From assembly GCA_034670065.1 (NCBI GenBank), contig JAXMOG010000008.1, positions 1 through 64,000 on the forward strand: a DNA stretch of 64,000 nt, in the 5' to 3' direction. This document shows positions 50,968 to 60,314 of the stretch, piece by piece (position 1 is the stretch's first letter; every line of letters begins with the position of its first letter). Made by a program: the position numbers and the translations under genes. Under the pieces are notes generated by a model, which did no database searches, was not told the DNA's origin, and saw only the letters and a list, made by a program, of their open reading frames with translations. The stretch comes from Mesobacterium_A sp034670065 (GTDB lineage: Bacteria > Pseudomonadota > Alphaproteobacteria > Rhodobacterales > Rhodobacteraceae).

Positions 50968-51753
50968 TCAGCCTATAAGCGCCGCCGCAGTTGGCACCGG
51001 CATGTCTCGCACATTCCTTAGCAAATCGACGAACCCGTTGACCTGATGAACTGCCGTTGCTTGGCCTTTCGCTTCGGTTGCAATGGACGCATCGCCGACA
51101 ACACCGTGCGCGTTCAAGTCAGCCGATATCCATCCACGGCTTATCGGCCCGGTGGGCGCAATCAGATCAGTTTGCGCTGCTGACGCAAAGTTCTGCGCCT
51201 GGCTCATGTCCACGCACTGCGGCTCGAACGCCAGCATCAGAGAGGTTTCCACATCACCGCCATGAATGCCGAAGGCCATTTCATGTTTGGTAAACATCCC
51301 CTCTGGATGTCCAAAATTGCCCCACTGACATTTCACTGCCAGCATACCCGCCTGCACGCGCAATTCCCGAGACAGGATGGAAATCAGGTCAAGATTCCCG
51401 CCATGACTGTTGACGATGACAATCTTTTTAAACCCCGCGCGGGCAACGGAAAGCCCGATTTCAGTCCATGCAGCAAGGGCGGTTGCCGCACTAAGCGTAA
51501 GTGTTCCTTGCGCCCAAAGATGTTCATTCGACTTGCCCACAGATTGAATGGGCAAAATCCAAGGGTCCACATCATCAGGGCATGTGTTGCGCAGCTGGTT
51601 CAGCATGCCCTGCATGATCATCGTATCGGTTCCGACAGGCAGATGGGGGCCATGCTGCTCTATTGCGGCAGTCGGCAAAATAGCAATGGCAGTTTCAGGG
51701 TTAATGTCTTTGAACTCTGGTTCTCTTCGGGCTGCCCAATCGAGACGTTTCAT
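50968..51753 (-). CDS. Creatininase-family amidohydrolase
   Basis: A 261-residue metal-dependent hydrolase related to creatininase and FAPy deformylase. Metal-binding residues are visible: Glu32 and His34 in IEQHGPHLPVGTD with Asp43, His in NSHGGNLD (about 117), and Glu in GIHGGDVETSLM. Typically opens a cyclic amide or removes a formyl group. Last gene of the 50968-59188 operon, overlapping the oxygenase gene by four bases. The linked genes suggest it handles a ring-opened or formylated nitrogen compound. Confidence 0.88.
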   Translation of the reverse strand: MKRLDWAARREPEFKDINPETAIAILPTAAIEQHGPHLPVGTDTMIMQGMLNQLRNTCPDDVDPWILPIQSVGKSNEHLWAQGTLTLSAATALAAWTEIGLSVARAGFKKIVIVNSHGGNLDLISILSRELRVQAGMLAVKCQWGNFGHPEGMFTKHEMAFGIHGGDVETSLMLAFEPQCVDMSQAQNFASAAQTDLIAPTGPISRGWISADLNAHGVVGDASIATEAKGQATAVHQVNGFVDLLRNVRDMPVPTAAALIG

Positions 51754-52670
51754 TGTGGGTCCTTTGGTTTATAGGTCGCATCCAGCCGGGAGCGCAGATA
51801 TTCGGCCCCCGTCACGGGGGGATAAAGCGGCTCGCCAGTTCCCGGCAGGGCGGAAATCACGCTGTCAGGGTTGGGATCAAGGAAGAAAGCAATCGAACGT
51901 CGTGGCCTTGGCGGTGGCAAAACGCGATGCGGTGTTGAAACGTAAATATTATTGCTCCACCGCATCAAACAGTCGCCGATATTAACGATGAACGCGCCGT
52001 CCATATGGGGTACATCCGTCCAATCGCCACCACGAGGTTTAACCTGCAAACCCGGCGCTCCATCCGTCATCAACAAGGTCACAGAACCATAGTCTGTATG
52101 CGCACCCGCGCCGATCTGGCCTTGCAGACCGGTTGCCGCCGGATAGGAAAGCAGACGCAGAGTTGCCATTGGCGCATCAAAATGCGGGGCGAAATACCCC
52201 TGCGGCAGACCAAGGTCCGTTTCAAATGCGCCATGCAGCGCGACGCCCAAGCGCCATACAGCCTCAAAGTAGGCCAATGCGGTTTCCTTGAAGCCAGGCA
52301 AATCCGGCCAAACATTCACCCCTCGGAACGGCTCATTGGCAATCACTCGGGGATCATCTGGGGCCAGATCCAAACCGATGTTAAACGCCTGTTTCTGGTC
52401 GATCTGCCCCGAACCCTCATCCAAGCTTTCTGACCCCAAGGCCGCCCAACCACGGTTGTTCGCATTTTGCGAAATGGCCAAAGGTGCTTTGTCGGCAGCC
52501 GGCAAAGCGAAGAACGTATCACCCTGCGCAAATAGATCGTCTATCAACGGCTTCGGGACCGGATGATTGGCGATAACAAAGAAGCCAGGATCCCGACAAG
52601 CAGCGCCTATCTTGGCAGCAAACTGATCCGGTTTTTCGGCCATCTCAGACCAATCTAGAATAGGGATCAT
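51750..52670 (-). CDS. 2-oxoglutarate/Fe(II)-dependent oxygenase (isopenicillin N synthase family)
   Basis: A 306-residue non-haem iron oxygenase. The DIOX_N-like N-terminal part (1-115; RDPGFFVIANHPV) is followed by the double-stranded beta-helix with the Fe triad His191-x-Asp193 and His248, and the 2-oxoglutarate-binding Arg258-x-Ser-type site in RRSIAFF. It hydroxylates or oxidatively cleaves a small molecule. Overlaps both neighbours by four bases, so it is part of the same pathway. Confidence 0.9.
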   Translation of the reverse strand: MIPILDWSEMAEKPDQFAAKIGAACRDPGFFVIANHPVPKPLIDDLFAQGDTFFALPAADKAPLAISQNANNRGWAALGSESLDEGSGQIDQKQAFNIGLDLAPDDPRVIANEPFRGVNVWPDLPGFKETALAYFEAVWRLGVALHGAFETDLGLPQGYFAPHFDAPMATLRLLSYPAATGLQGQIGAGAHTDYGSVTLLMTDGAPGLQVKPRGGDWTDVPHMDGAFIVNIGDCLMRWSNNIYVSTPHRVLPPPRPRRSIAFFLDPNPDSVISALPGTGEPLYPPVTGAEYLRSRLDATYKPKDPQ

Positions 52671-53272
52671 CCGTTAGCTCCCAAAAAGCGTGAGAGTTTT
52701 CGCGATACTTTGGACAAATGCGCATTGCGGCTTTGCGCGGTTGCGCTGTCCATCAGGTAATGCGCGGCAAATACCGTTTTGCATCGTTTCGCCAGCAAAA
52801 GCCGCACCCCGCGCAACAGTATGCGGCGGCCCGGAGCCCCAATAAACCGTGTCAGCCACCAGCTTGCGCCGCATGTCGTAAAGACAGCCAAACGGTTTAT
52901 ATGGGTCAGCATTGGCTGGATATTGGCGCCATCTTCATCTGGCATTTTGAACGCCAGACCGGGCACCAAAACCCGATCCAGCCACCCTTTGAGCATTGCA
53001 GGATGCCCGTACCACCACGTGGGATAAACAAAGATCAGCGTGTCGCACCACTCAAGCGCCGCGCAATGCGTCTCAATGCCTGCACGGTTCGTCTCGACGG
53101 CCTCATAGCCTTCCCATTCGGCCGCTGTCAGACAGGGTTGAAACCCTTCTGCATACAAATCGATGATGCGTGTTGCTGCGCCAGCATCGTTCAGCTTTTC
53201 AACAACCAGCTCTTTGATCGCGTGGGTAAAGCTTTGAGGGCGCGGATGGCAATAAACGACCAGAGCGTTCAC
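52667..53272 (-). CDS. Flavodoxin-fold NAD(P)H oxidoreductase, copy 2
   Basis: A 201-residue flavodoxin-like reductase of the NQO/MdaB type. NALVVYCHPRPQSF at the start binds FMN/FAD phosphate and LIFVYPTWWYGHPAMLKGWLD-like (within 78-100) is the family signature. Similar in layout to the adjacent upstream gene, from which it may have arisen by duplication. Overlaps the oxygenase gene by four bases. Likely supplies reduced flavin or reduces a pathway intermediate. Confidence 0.87.
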   Translation of the reverse strand: MNALVVYCHPRPQSFTHAIKELVVEKLNDAGAATRIIDLYAEGFQPCLTAAEWEGYEAVETNRAGIETHCAALEWCDTLIFVYPTWWYGHPAMLKGWLDRVLVPGLAFKMPDEDGANIQPMLTHINRLAVFTTCGASWWLTRFIGAPGRRILLRGVRLLLAKRCKTVFAAHYLMDSATAQSRNAHLSKVSRKLSRFLGANG

Positions 53273-53850
53273 TATAAAGACTCCATTTCTCGTTTCACCC
53301 GGTCAAGATGTGCATCAAGCTTTGCTTGCGTGTTTCGGTTCATATCGTACAGCGCCACATAACGCTTCTTTGGCATTCCACAGGCGTACCACACCGCGCG
53401 GGTAACACATTTGCGGGGCGGATCACCGTTCATCAAAGCGCGGCTTCGTGCGCCACCATAGGTCGTACAGGCCGCAAGCTTTTTGATGTTCGTCAAACCG
53501 GGGCGAACCTTGCCATCCTGCAACTTAAAACTGACGCCAGGCAGAAAGACGCGATCCAGAAACCCCTTCAAAATCGCCGGGTAGCCAAAGTTCCAAACAG
53601 GAAAAACCATGACCAACGCATCGGCAGCTTGAATCCGGTCAACATAGGGTTTCACCGGCTCAATATTGGCGGGCTCTTCATGATATCCACGACGTTCCAA
53701 CTCTGTCAGAACCGGGAAAAACCCTTCTGCATTCAGGTCGCAATCATCAACGTCCCAACCACGTGCCTCTAAGGTTTCGACAACTGTATTATGGACCGCT
53801 GCGTTAAAACTTTCCGGGCATGGATGCGCATAAAGTACCATCGCGCGCAT
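53272..53850 (-). CDS. Flavodoxin-fold NAD(P)H oxidoreductase, copy 1
   Basis: A 192-residue paralogue of the next gene: AMVLYAHPCPESF at the N-terminus and VMVFPVWNFGYPAILKGF in the middle. Its stop and the start of copy 2 share a base (TAATG-type junction). It begins two bases after the FAD-linked oxidase gene ends. Two such reductases in tandem suggest two reduction steps or a heteromeric enzyme. Confidence 0.87.
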   Translation of the reverse strand: MRAMVLYAHPCPESFNAAVHNTVVETLEARGWDVDDCDLNAEGFFPVLTELERRGYHEEPANIEPVKPYVDRIQAADALVMVFPVWNFGYPAILKGFLDRVFLPGVSFKLQDGKVRPGLTNIKKLAACTTYGGARSRALMNGDPPRKCVTRAVWYACGMPKKRYVALYDMNRNTQAKLDAHLDRVKREMESL

Positions 53851-53851
53851 G

Positions 53852-55255
53852 TTATGCTTCCTTCTGGATCATCTGGGGATAGGCATACATTTTGGAATAA
53901 TCCCATTCAGGATCATCAAAGGTGATCATCTTTCCGGGGTTCAGTAGACCCTTTGGATCAGCCTCACGCTTGAACGCCAATTGCCGGTCGTCTGAATGCT
54001 GACGGCCACCTTCTTCAAGCGTGTAACGGTGAGGATTGAACACCAATGCGCCTGCCTCTTCGTGCAAACGAATAATCTCATCCAACCGTTCTTCCGTGGT
54101 GAACTTGACCATCGACAGACCGGCGAAAGCGACCTTGCCACCCATCCGAAGTGCTTCAAGGTGCTGGATGACCTCAACCTGGAACGTATTGCGCATTTTC
54201 TCGACCAGTTCCTTGTGGTCGGGAAAGCCGTAGCGCACCTGAAGATAGGTGATCGACGGGTCTACCTTGAGCGCGCGCAATGTGGTGTGGTTCCACCCAT
54301 ATTCAAACACTCGGCCCGGACCACGCGGCCAGTCACACGCATCAGAACGGTAAACCAGCTTCAAATCCGGACGTCGGGCCAGGAAGGTCAGCAAAGCGTC
54401 CAGGTTTTGCGGTGCGACCATCAATCCCACCAGGTGGTCATCTGTGTCTACATAAGGCGTAACCCGCGAAAAATAGGCATGTGCGGTCGGTGCTTCGTAG
54501 ACCGAAGCGATTTTCAACAGGATGCCATCTTCGTTGGCCAAATCCTCGGCACAGGCCATCGCAGCACCGAAATCCTTGCTGGAAACAAACAAGTCAACCC
54601 AGTCATAGGCGGGTGCCAATGGCAGTTCCAATTCTGTGATGATCCCGTTGGTGCCGTAGGCATGCGACACCCGCGCCAGCTCTTCTCCGGTAAATTCCAA
54701 TACGCGTGGTTCAGCTTCCATCGTAACAACACGCAGCCGAATGATGTTGCCCAGATCGCGCAATGACCCCCACGTCACAGAGCCAACACCACCGGAACCG
54801 CCCGCGATGAAACCGCCGATGGTTGCGGTTGACCACGTAGACGAAACCATGCGCAACTCATGCCCAACCTGCTTAATGCAATGCGCGTCCAGATCCTTCA
54901 GCAGACAACCCGGCTCTACGATCACCCGACCCGGCTCACAGTACGTGACTTTGTCCATATGGCGCAGATGCATCACGCACCCCCCGCGCATCGGCATGGC
55001 CTGACCATAGTTTCCGGTACCCGCACCGCGCGTCGTCACCGGAATGTCGTGCTCGTAGCAGACTTTCAAGATTTCGATGATTTCGGCTTCGTTTCGGGGT
55101 CGCACAACAAAATCAGCGACCAAATGATCCAACCTGTCTTTCAACACCGGCGAATACCAAAAGAAATCCCGCGACGCAGAACGGATCGACGCTTCGTTCT
55201 GTTCAATATCAAGATGGGCGAGCGCGGCTTTGGCCGCAGAAATGGCATCGGTCAT
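53852..55255 (-). CDS. FAD-linked oxidoreductase (GlcD/VAO type)
   Basis: A 467-residue flavoprotein with a FAD_binding_4 domain. The pyrophosphate loop TRGAGTGNYGQAMPMRGG (about 75-92) and the IGGFIAGGSGGVGSVTWGS stretch are typical. The C-terminal end NPGKMITFDDPEW matches the family's LNPGK(M/V) closure. Oxidises an alcohol, hydroxy acid or amine. The ATG at 55255 with AAGGA upstream replaces a spurious upstream extension. It is 10 bp from the deaminase gene. Confidence 0.87.
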   Translation of the reverse strand: MTDAISAAKAALAHLDIEQNEASIRSASRDFFWYSPVLKDRLDHLVADFVVRPRNEAEIIEILKVCYEHDIPVTTRGAGTGNYGQAMPMRGGCVMHLRHMDKVTYCEPGRVIVEPGCLLKDLDAHCIKQVGHELRMVSSTWSTATIGGFIAGGSGGVGSVTWGSLRDLGNIIRLRVVTMEAEPRVLEFTGEELARVSHAYGTNGIITELELPLAPAYDWVDLFVSSKDFGAAMACAEDLANEDGILLKIASVYEAPTAHAYFSRVTPYVDTDDHLVGLMVAPQNLDALLTFLARRPDLKLVYRSDACDWPRGPGRVFEYGWNHTTLRALKVDPSITYLQVRYGFPDHKELVEKMRNTFQVEVIQHLEALRMGGKVAFAGLSMVKFTTEERLDEIIRLHEEAGALVFNPHRYTLEEGGRQHSDDRQLAFKREADPKGLLNPGKMITFDDPEWDYSKMYAYPQMIQKEA

Positions 55256-55265
55256 GGCAGTGTCC

Positions 55266-56519
55266 TTAGAACAGGTCATCAAGTTCAGCGTAGTCAGGCA
55301 ACGTTCGGTCAATTGCGACCCCATTGCGCAAGACGATCCGGTCCGCCTGCGGGCGTGCGAAAAGTTCAGTCCAGTTTCTGGCGCGGAAGATCAGCAGATC
55401 AGCAGGTGCACCAACGTCCACACGTGTTGGCGCAAAACCGCAAACTTCGGCCGGCGTTACATTGAATGCTTTGGCCCAATCAGTGTCAGAGTGATCAAGA
55501 TGGGCGATCCGCGTCGCTTCTCGCATCACCTCAAGCATGTCCAAATCACCATAGGCGTAAAACGGATCACGGGTGTTGTCTGAAGCAAAGCTAACCGGAA
55601 TACCGCGCGCCTTCATTTCATGTACCAAGGTAACGCCACGCCTGCGCGGGGTGCATCCGGCGTGCCGGTCCTGCAGGTACATATTGCACATCGGCAAGCT
55701 GACGACGTTCAGACCAGCACGTGCGACCATGTCTAGGGTATCCAACGCACGGGCGCTGTCTTGCGCTGAAAGCGAACACAAATGCCCGACCAAAACCGGC
55801 GCATCAAATCCGGTATCCATTTTGGCTTCACAGATGTCGCGCAGCGTTTCAACGCTGCCATCCATCGTTTCGTCCACGTGAAAATCCACGGCAAGACCAC
55901 GCTCTGCCGCCAAGGCAAAAAACTTGTGCAACAGGGGCTTCATCCCCTCCATCGGGTACGTCACCAGCCCCAAAACGCCGCCGGTTTCCGCAACGATATC
56001 CGCGGTCCGGATGAACCGCCCATCGATATCGATCATGTCGCATCCCGCAAGACAGGACGCTTGCAGATCAATCTTGCCCGCCCATTTTTGGCGCAACTCA
56101 GCAAACACCGGCCACGAGATTTCGTCTTGCCCTTCAGGGCTGTCCAAATGCGTGCGGATTGCGCGCGTGCCATGCGCATATGCGCATTGCAGCGAAAAAT
56201 CAGCCCGGCGATACACATCGCGGGCATGCCAATTGGCATGATCGTCACGCACCGTTGTCAGCGCGCCCATGAATGACCCATCAGGATTGGACGCGCGGGG
56301 CATGATATGCCCTTTGTCCAAATGCGTGTGGCTATCCACGAATGGCGGCAAGACCATCGCACCGGCCATATCGATGATTTCGCCGCCGGGCTGTGCGAAC
56401 TTGCCGTCTTCAATGCCAATATCAGTACGCAGCAAGTCACCCGGTTGACCGACGAGAGCCGCAGGAAGCGTCACGTTTTGAAGCGTGAACCTACCTGCAG
56501 GAAGTGTTTTAAAGTCCAT
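55266..56519 (-). CDS. Cytosine-deaminase-like amidohydrolase
   Basis: A 417-residue metal-dependent hydrolase of the CodA/amidohydrolase-3 type. Metal ligands: His64 and His66 in VDSHTHLDKGH, His in VDFHVDETMDG and VGHLCSLS, and Asp in FASDNTRDPFY. CodA relatives deaminate cytosine, isoguanine or other cyclic amidines. Its ATG overlaps the TAA of the permease gene, so transporter and enzyme are coupled; the imported compound is probably its substrate. Earlier in-frame starts lie inside the permease gene and are rejected. Confidence 0.88.
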   Translation of the reverse strand: MDFKTLPAGRFTLQNVTLPAALVGQPGDLLRTDIGIEDGKFAQPGGEIIDMAGAMVLPPFVDSHTHLDKGHIMPRASNPDGSFMGALTTVRDDHANWHARDVYRRADFSLQCAYAHGTRAIRTHLDSPEGQDEISWPVFAELRQKWAGKIDLQASCLAGCDMIDIDGRFIRTADIVAETGGVLGLVTYPMEGMKPLLHKFFALAAERGLAVDFHVDETMDGSVETLRDICEAKMDTGFDAPVLVGHLCSLSAQDSARALDTLDMVARAGLNVVSLPMCNMYLQDRHAGCTPRRRGVTLVHEMKARGIPVSFASDNTRDPFYAYGDLDMLEVMREATRIAHLDHSDTDWAKAFNVTPAEVCGFAPTRVDVGAPADLLIFRARNWTELFARPQADRIVLRNGVAIDRTLPDYAELDDLF

Positions 56520-57364
56520 TAGTTTTCTCGTTTCAGGGCACTTTCGTGCCAGCGATAAAGACAAAGATGACTGATCAGGCTCATCAACCCAAAGATGACA
56601 ACACCCATCAGCGAGATCAAAATCAGCGCCGCGTACAGGCGACCAAAATTGAAGCGATACGAGGCCTCTAGCAATGTCGAGGCCAGGCCCAACCCAGTTC
56701 CGGCACGCCCAATCACAAACTCGGCCACAACCGCCCCAATCAGCGCCAAACCACCGGCGATTTTCAAACCACCCAGAAAGAACGGCAAGGCTGAGGGGCC
56801 GGACAACAGCCGCAGCCGCTGCCAACCAGTTGCACCATAGATCGTGAACAGGTCTTGAAGGTTATGGTTCGCTGACTTCAAACCGATGATCGTGTTGGAC
56901 AAGATCGGAAAGAATGCCACGATCCAGGCACATAACAAAGCAGCGACAAATGCACTGTCGACATAGATCTGTAGCAATGGCGCAATCGCCACCACCGGTG
57001 TCACCTGCAAGATCACTGCATAAGGAAAGAACGACATTTCCACCCATTTCGATTGAGTGAAGGCAACTGCCAACGCCAATCCACCGATGACCGCTAGGGC
57101 CAATGCCATAAGTGTCAGCCGCCCTGTGGCAATCAATGCGGGCCACAGCACGCCCCAATCCTCGAACATTGTTTTCACGATCAAAAGCGGGGACGGCAGA
57201 ATGTAGTGTGGAACTTGCGCAATGACGACATAGGCCTGCCAAGCTGAAATTGTCAGAATTAATACCAGCGAGGGCAAACACCAGCGCGCGATACGGGTCA
57301 GTCGTTCGCGACGTGCGCGGGCTTCTTCCTCTACATCTATCAATGGGGTTTCCAGCACGGTCAT
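56519..57364 (-). CDS. ABC transporter permease, SsuC/TauC type
   Basis: A 281-residue, six-helix permease. The cytoplasmic loop DLFTIYGATGWQRLRLLSGP is the EAA-type docking segment of the nitrate/sulfonate/taurine/pyrimidine importer family. It overlaps the ATPase gene by four bases and its stop overlaps the deaminase start. Confidence 0.9.
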   Translation of the reverse strand: MTVLETPLIDVEEEARARRERLTRIARWCLPSLVLILTISAWQAYVVIAQVPHYILPSPLLIVKTMFEDWGVLWPALIATGRLTLMALALAVIGGLALAVAFTQSKWVEMSFFPYAVILQVTPVVAIAPLLQIYVDSAFVAALLCAWIVAFFPILSNTIIGLKSANHNLQDLFTIYGATGWQRLRLLSGPSALPFFLGGLKIAGGLALIGAVVAEFVIGRAGTGLGLASTLLEASYRFNFGRLYAALILISLMGVVIFGLMSLISHLCLYRWHESALKREN

Positions 57365-58146
57365 GCCGCTTCCTCCATCGCTTGATGCAACGCGTCGGAC
57401 GCGTCGCGTGCAAATTCGGCATATTCCGCCGAGGTGCGAAATTGTTCGCCGCGCGGATAGGGTGCGGTGACCTGCAACTCACGTATCACTCGGCCGGGAC
57501 GCGCCGCCATAACAACAATTCGGTCAGACAAGAACACGGATTCAAACACCGAATGGGTTACGAAAATGACGGTGCACCCAATGGCTTCCCGCAATGCGAG
57601 CAAGTCATTGTTAAGTTTTTGTCGGGTTATTTCGTCGAGCGCGGCAAAAGGTTCATCCATCAAGATCAACCGGGGTTTCGTAACCAAGGCGCGTGCAATG
57701 GATACCCGCATTTTCATGCCGCCTGACAGTTCACGCGGATAAGCATTCTGAAAATTTTCCAAGCCAACAAGTTTCAGTGCTTCAAGCACGCGGTCTTTGA
57801 CTTCAGCATAGTTTTTACCGCGTAGTCGGAACGGCAGCCACACATTGTCTTTCACCCGTGCCCAAGGCATCAAAGTCGGCTCTTGGAAAACGATGCCCAA
57901 ATCGCCTTCGCCCTGGCCGCCCTTCCATTCGATGGAACCAGAGGTGGGATGAATCAGGCCGGAAATGATCCGCAAAGCGGTGGACTTTCCACAGCCCGAC
58001 GGGCCAAGCAAAGACAGGAAATCACCCTGATTAACTGTTAGGTCCATGTCCCGCAGGGCAACCACGTCGCCCCGAAAGGTTTTTTCGACATGGTTCATCC
58101 GCAAAAGAGCAGGTCGCTCGCCCAAGTCTGCGCGCTTCAAATTCAT
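57361..58146 (-). CDS. ABC transporter ATPase, SsuB/TauB type
   Basis: A 261-residue ATPase: Walker A GPSGCGKST, Q-loop VFQEPTLMPWARV (typical for the nitrate/sulfonate group), signature LSGGMKMRVSIARAL, Walker B LILMDEPFAALD. It is 49 bp after the binding-protein gene, across a hairpin, and overlaps the permease gene by four bases. Confidence 0.92.
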   Translation of the reverse strand: MNLKRADLGERPALLRMNHVEKTFRGDVVALRDMDLTVNQGDFLSLLGPSGCGKSTALRIISGLIHPTSGSIEWKGGQGEGDLGIVFQEPTLMPWARVKDNVWLPFRLRGKNYAEVKDRVLEALKLVGLENFQNAYPRELSGGMKMRVSIARALVTKPRLILMDEPFAALDEITRQKLNNDLLALREAIGCTVIFVTHSVFESVFLSDRIVVMAARPGRVIRELQVTAPYPRGEQFRTSAEYAEFARDASDALHQAMEEAA

Positions 58147-58166
58147 ATGTCCGCTCCGAAGTAGTA

Positions 58167-58187
58167 GAGGCCGGACAAGCCGGCCTC
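58167..58187 (-). terminator. Hairpin between binding-protein and ATPase genes
   Basis: GAGGCCGG and CCGGCCTC form a perfect 8-bp GC-rich stem around a 5-base loop directly after the binding-protein stop. The lack of a T-run suggests message stabilisation or partial attenuation, favouring excess binding protein. Confidence 0.6.
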
Positions 58188-58195
58188 AGAGATGC

Positions 58196-59188
58196 TTATT
58201 TCACCAAGTCCATGCCAACACCTTTGCCAGTGAATGAGGTGTCATACGCGCTGGAGTAGTCCAGATCGGCGTCTGCTACGCCGGCTTCGACCATCTTGTT
58301 GAAGAAGTCGTCGATCTTTTCCTTGGTGATCACGCCAATGCCCATGGTTTCTGCATCGCCAGAAATCACAATGCCTTCAGACTTCATCTTGCCGATGGCA
58401 TAGGCAATCTTGTCTTCGGTCATTTCAGGGTTGTCTGCCATGATTTGCGCATTGGCGGCGGCATTGTCACCGTACAGATAGTTGTACCAGCCTTTGATCG
58501 ATCCCTCGACAAAACAGGTGACTTCTTCAGGCTTGGTTTCAATGGTTTGCGCCATTGCCTCGATCGTGGTCGCATAGGTCGAATACCCGGCATCCGCGAT
58601 CAAAAAGACATCTGGCTCAAACCCGCCTTCTTTGGCAATCAGATAAGGTTCCGAGGACAAATACCCCTGCATCGCCATATCTTCGTTGGCCAAGAACGGC
58701 GCGGGGTTAAATGTATAGGGTTGGCGCTGTTCAGCAGTAAAACCGTAGGCCGCCATCATCCACTGGTAGTATGATTGGTAGCCGTTATCGCCGATCAGCA
58801 AGGTCAGATCCTTCAGATCTTCAAAACTGCTGGCTTTGCCGGGATGGGTGATAATAACTTGCGGGTGCTTCTGAAATACTGCGGCTACAGCAACGACAGG
58901 CACACCTTCTTTGGCAGCGTTGAAGGCTTGCAGCAGATCGCCACCCATGTGGTAGTCAATCTTGCCGGCCATCAAAAGCGCGCGGTTGTTGACCTGTGGG
59001 CCACCAGACAAGATTTCAACCTTCAGGCCACAGGCCTCATAGGTGCCATCTGCTGCGGCTTGATAGAAGCCACCATGCTCTGCCTGTGCCAGCCAGTTTG
59101 TGCCAAAAGAGACTTCAGACAATTCAGCAAACGCCGGGGCGCCAGTCAGCGCGGTTGTCCCCAGCGCCAGTGCAAAAATCTTTTTCAT
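58196..59188 (-). CDS. ABC transporter substrate-binding protein, NMT1/THI5-like
   Basis: A 330-residue periplasmic binding protein with signal peptide (KIFALALGTTALTGAPAFA, residues 2-20). VSFGTNWLAQAEHGGFYQA is the start typical of NMT1/THI5-like proteins (ThiY and relatives), which bind thiamine-precursor pyrimidines and other small N-compounds. CGLKVEILSGGPQVNN follows. The Trp and acidic residues near the N-terminus fit a pyrimidine-like ligand, but the family is diverse. First gene of an eight-gene-plus operon; divergent from a Rid-family gene. Confidence 0.9.
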   Translation of the reverse strand: MKKIFALALGTTALTGAPAFAELSEVSFGTNWLAQAEHGGFYQAAADGTYEACGLKVEILSGGPQVNNRALLMAGKIDYHMGGDLLQAFNAAKEGVPVVAVAAVFQKHPQVIITHPGKASSFEDLKDLTLLIGDNGYQSYYQWMMAAYGFTAEQRQPYTFNPAPFLANEDMAMQGYLSSEPYLIAKEGGFEPDVFLIADAGYSTYATTIEAMAQTIETKPEEVTCFVEGSIKGWYNYLYGDNAAANAQIMADNPEMTEDKIAYAIGKMKSEGIVISGDAETMGIGVITKEKIDDFFNKMVEAGVADADLDYSSAYDTSFTGKGVGMDLVK

Positions 59189-59382
59189 TTCATTCTCCAA
59201 GTTGGGTTAGAAGGGTCCACCCGCAGCCGAGCAGCAAGGTTGGATTTGACCCGCGCCTTGCTTGGCGCGAGCATTTTTGTGGCGCAAAAATCGGCAACAT
59301 CCCCGGTTCCACGCGAAAATCGAACGGGTTTCCTTGGCTTTGTGCGACGTCCTTGCCAAAGACGATTCAAAGGAGACCCACC

Positions 59383-59772
59383 ATGATCAAAAGCCTGATC
59401 CCGACCTCGATCGCCCCGCCCTTCGCCCGCTACGCCCATGGTGTGGCCGACACACAAAGCGGTATCGTGCTGACTTCGGGACAATTGGCGCTGAAACTGA
59501 ATGGAACGGTTCCAGAAGGCGCGCGCGCGCAAGCCGAACTGATCTTTGCCAATATCGACAGCATTCTGGCCGAGGCAGGCACCTCCAAAGCGCAGACGCT
59601 GCGGATCAATGCCTTTGTTACGGATCGCACTTATATGGCTGGTTACATGCAGGCCCGCGATACTTGGCTGGCCGATGTTCCGCACCTTCCCGCGTCCACC
59701 TTGATGATTGTCAGTGGTTTCACCCGCCCCGAGTTTCTTGTTGAGATCGAAGTCATGGCTCGCATGCCCTAG
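59383..59772 (+). CDS. Rid-family (YjgF/YER057c/UK114) protein lacking the catalytic Arg
   Basis: A 129-residue member of the Rid superfamily. The C-terminal FLVEIEVMARMP is typical. The position that in RidA holds the substrate-binding Arg (PARxxV) reads PASTLM, so the imine-deaminase Arg is absent; Rid subfamilies without it often sit in catabolic clusters and have other roles. ATG at 59383 follows AAAGGAG; a longer upstream frame is rejected. It is divergent from the N-heterocycle-like operon and may belong to it functionally. Confidence 0.85.
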   Translation: MIKSLIPTSIAPPFARYAHGVADTQSGIVLTSGQLALKLNGTVPEGARAQAELIFANIDSILAEAGTSKAQTLRINAFVTDRTYMAGYMQARDTWLADVPHLPASTLMIVSGFTRPEFLVEIEVMARMP

Positions 59773-60314
59773 GCTCAACGCTGCCAAGCTCAAAACCGAG
59801 ACAGGGCTGGTCTCAGGTCCAACAACTGGTGTTGAATGACTATTGCGAAAAGCAAAGAGTTCGTGCTGGCACATCAAAGTTTCACTCGTTTCATCAGGCC
59901 GGATTGGAAAAACGCACAAAGGTATTTCACCGCGTGTGTGTTTTTGTTTCGGAAGACAGATTTTTCAAAAATTTCAGATAGATAACGTCTCTCACCCACG
60001 CGAACGCGCCCTATGTTTCAGGTTAGGATGAGCAATGTCAGTGCCAGGCACTACCGCTTCTACTCGTCGAACAAAAAAGCCAAAAAAAACTTGATTGCTA
60101 AGACTCTTTTAGGAAAAAGCATCCGCGCCAACGTCGATGTGCGATTATTTTGTGCGGCTTTGACGTCATCGGGTAAGTTTTGAGCGAAGTTTGCCCAAAC
60201 CTTTGACCAGATTCCCCGAACCGCAAGCTTCAACGAACGAATACTGCAAGGCCACAACCGCTTGGTTGGGTGGCCCACGCTGATAATCAAATGACAAACC
60301 GTAGGTGGTTCGCC
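59773..60314. other. 542-bp gap, no gene recognised
   Basis: Between the Rid gene and the 3' end of the kinase gene. It contains a 76-codon minus-strand frame (60060-60290) that resembles nothing known and has no convincing ribosome binding site. No hairpin terminator or RNA gene was identified. Confidence 0.45.

Noticed and set aside
60060..60290. 76-codon minus-strand frame in the gap after the Rid gene
   Set aside because: No ribosome binding site, no family resemblance and unbalanced composition; not called as a gene.
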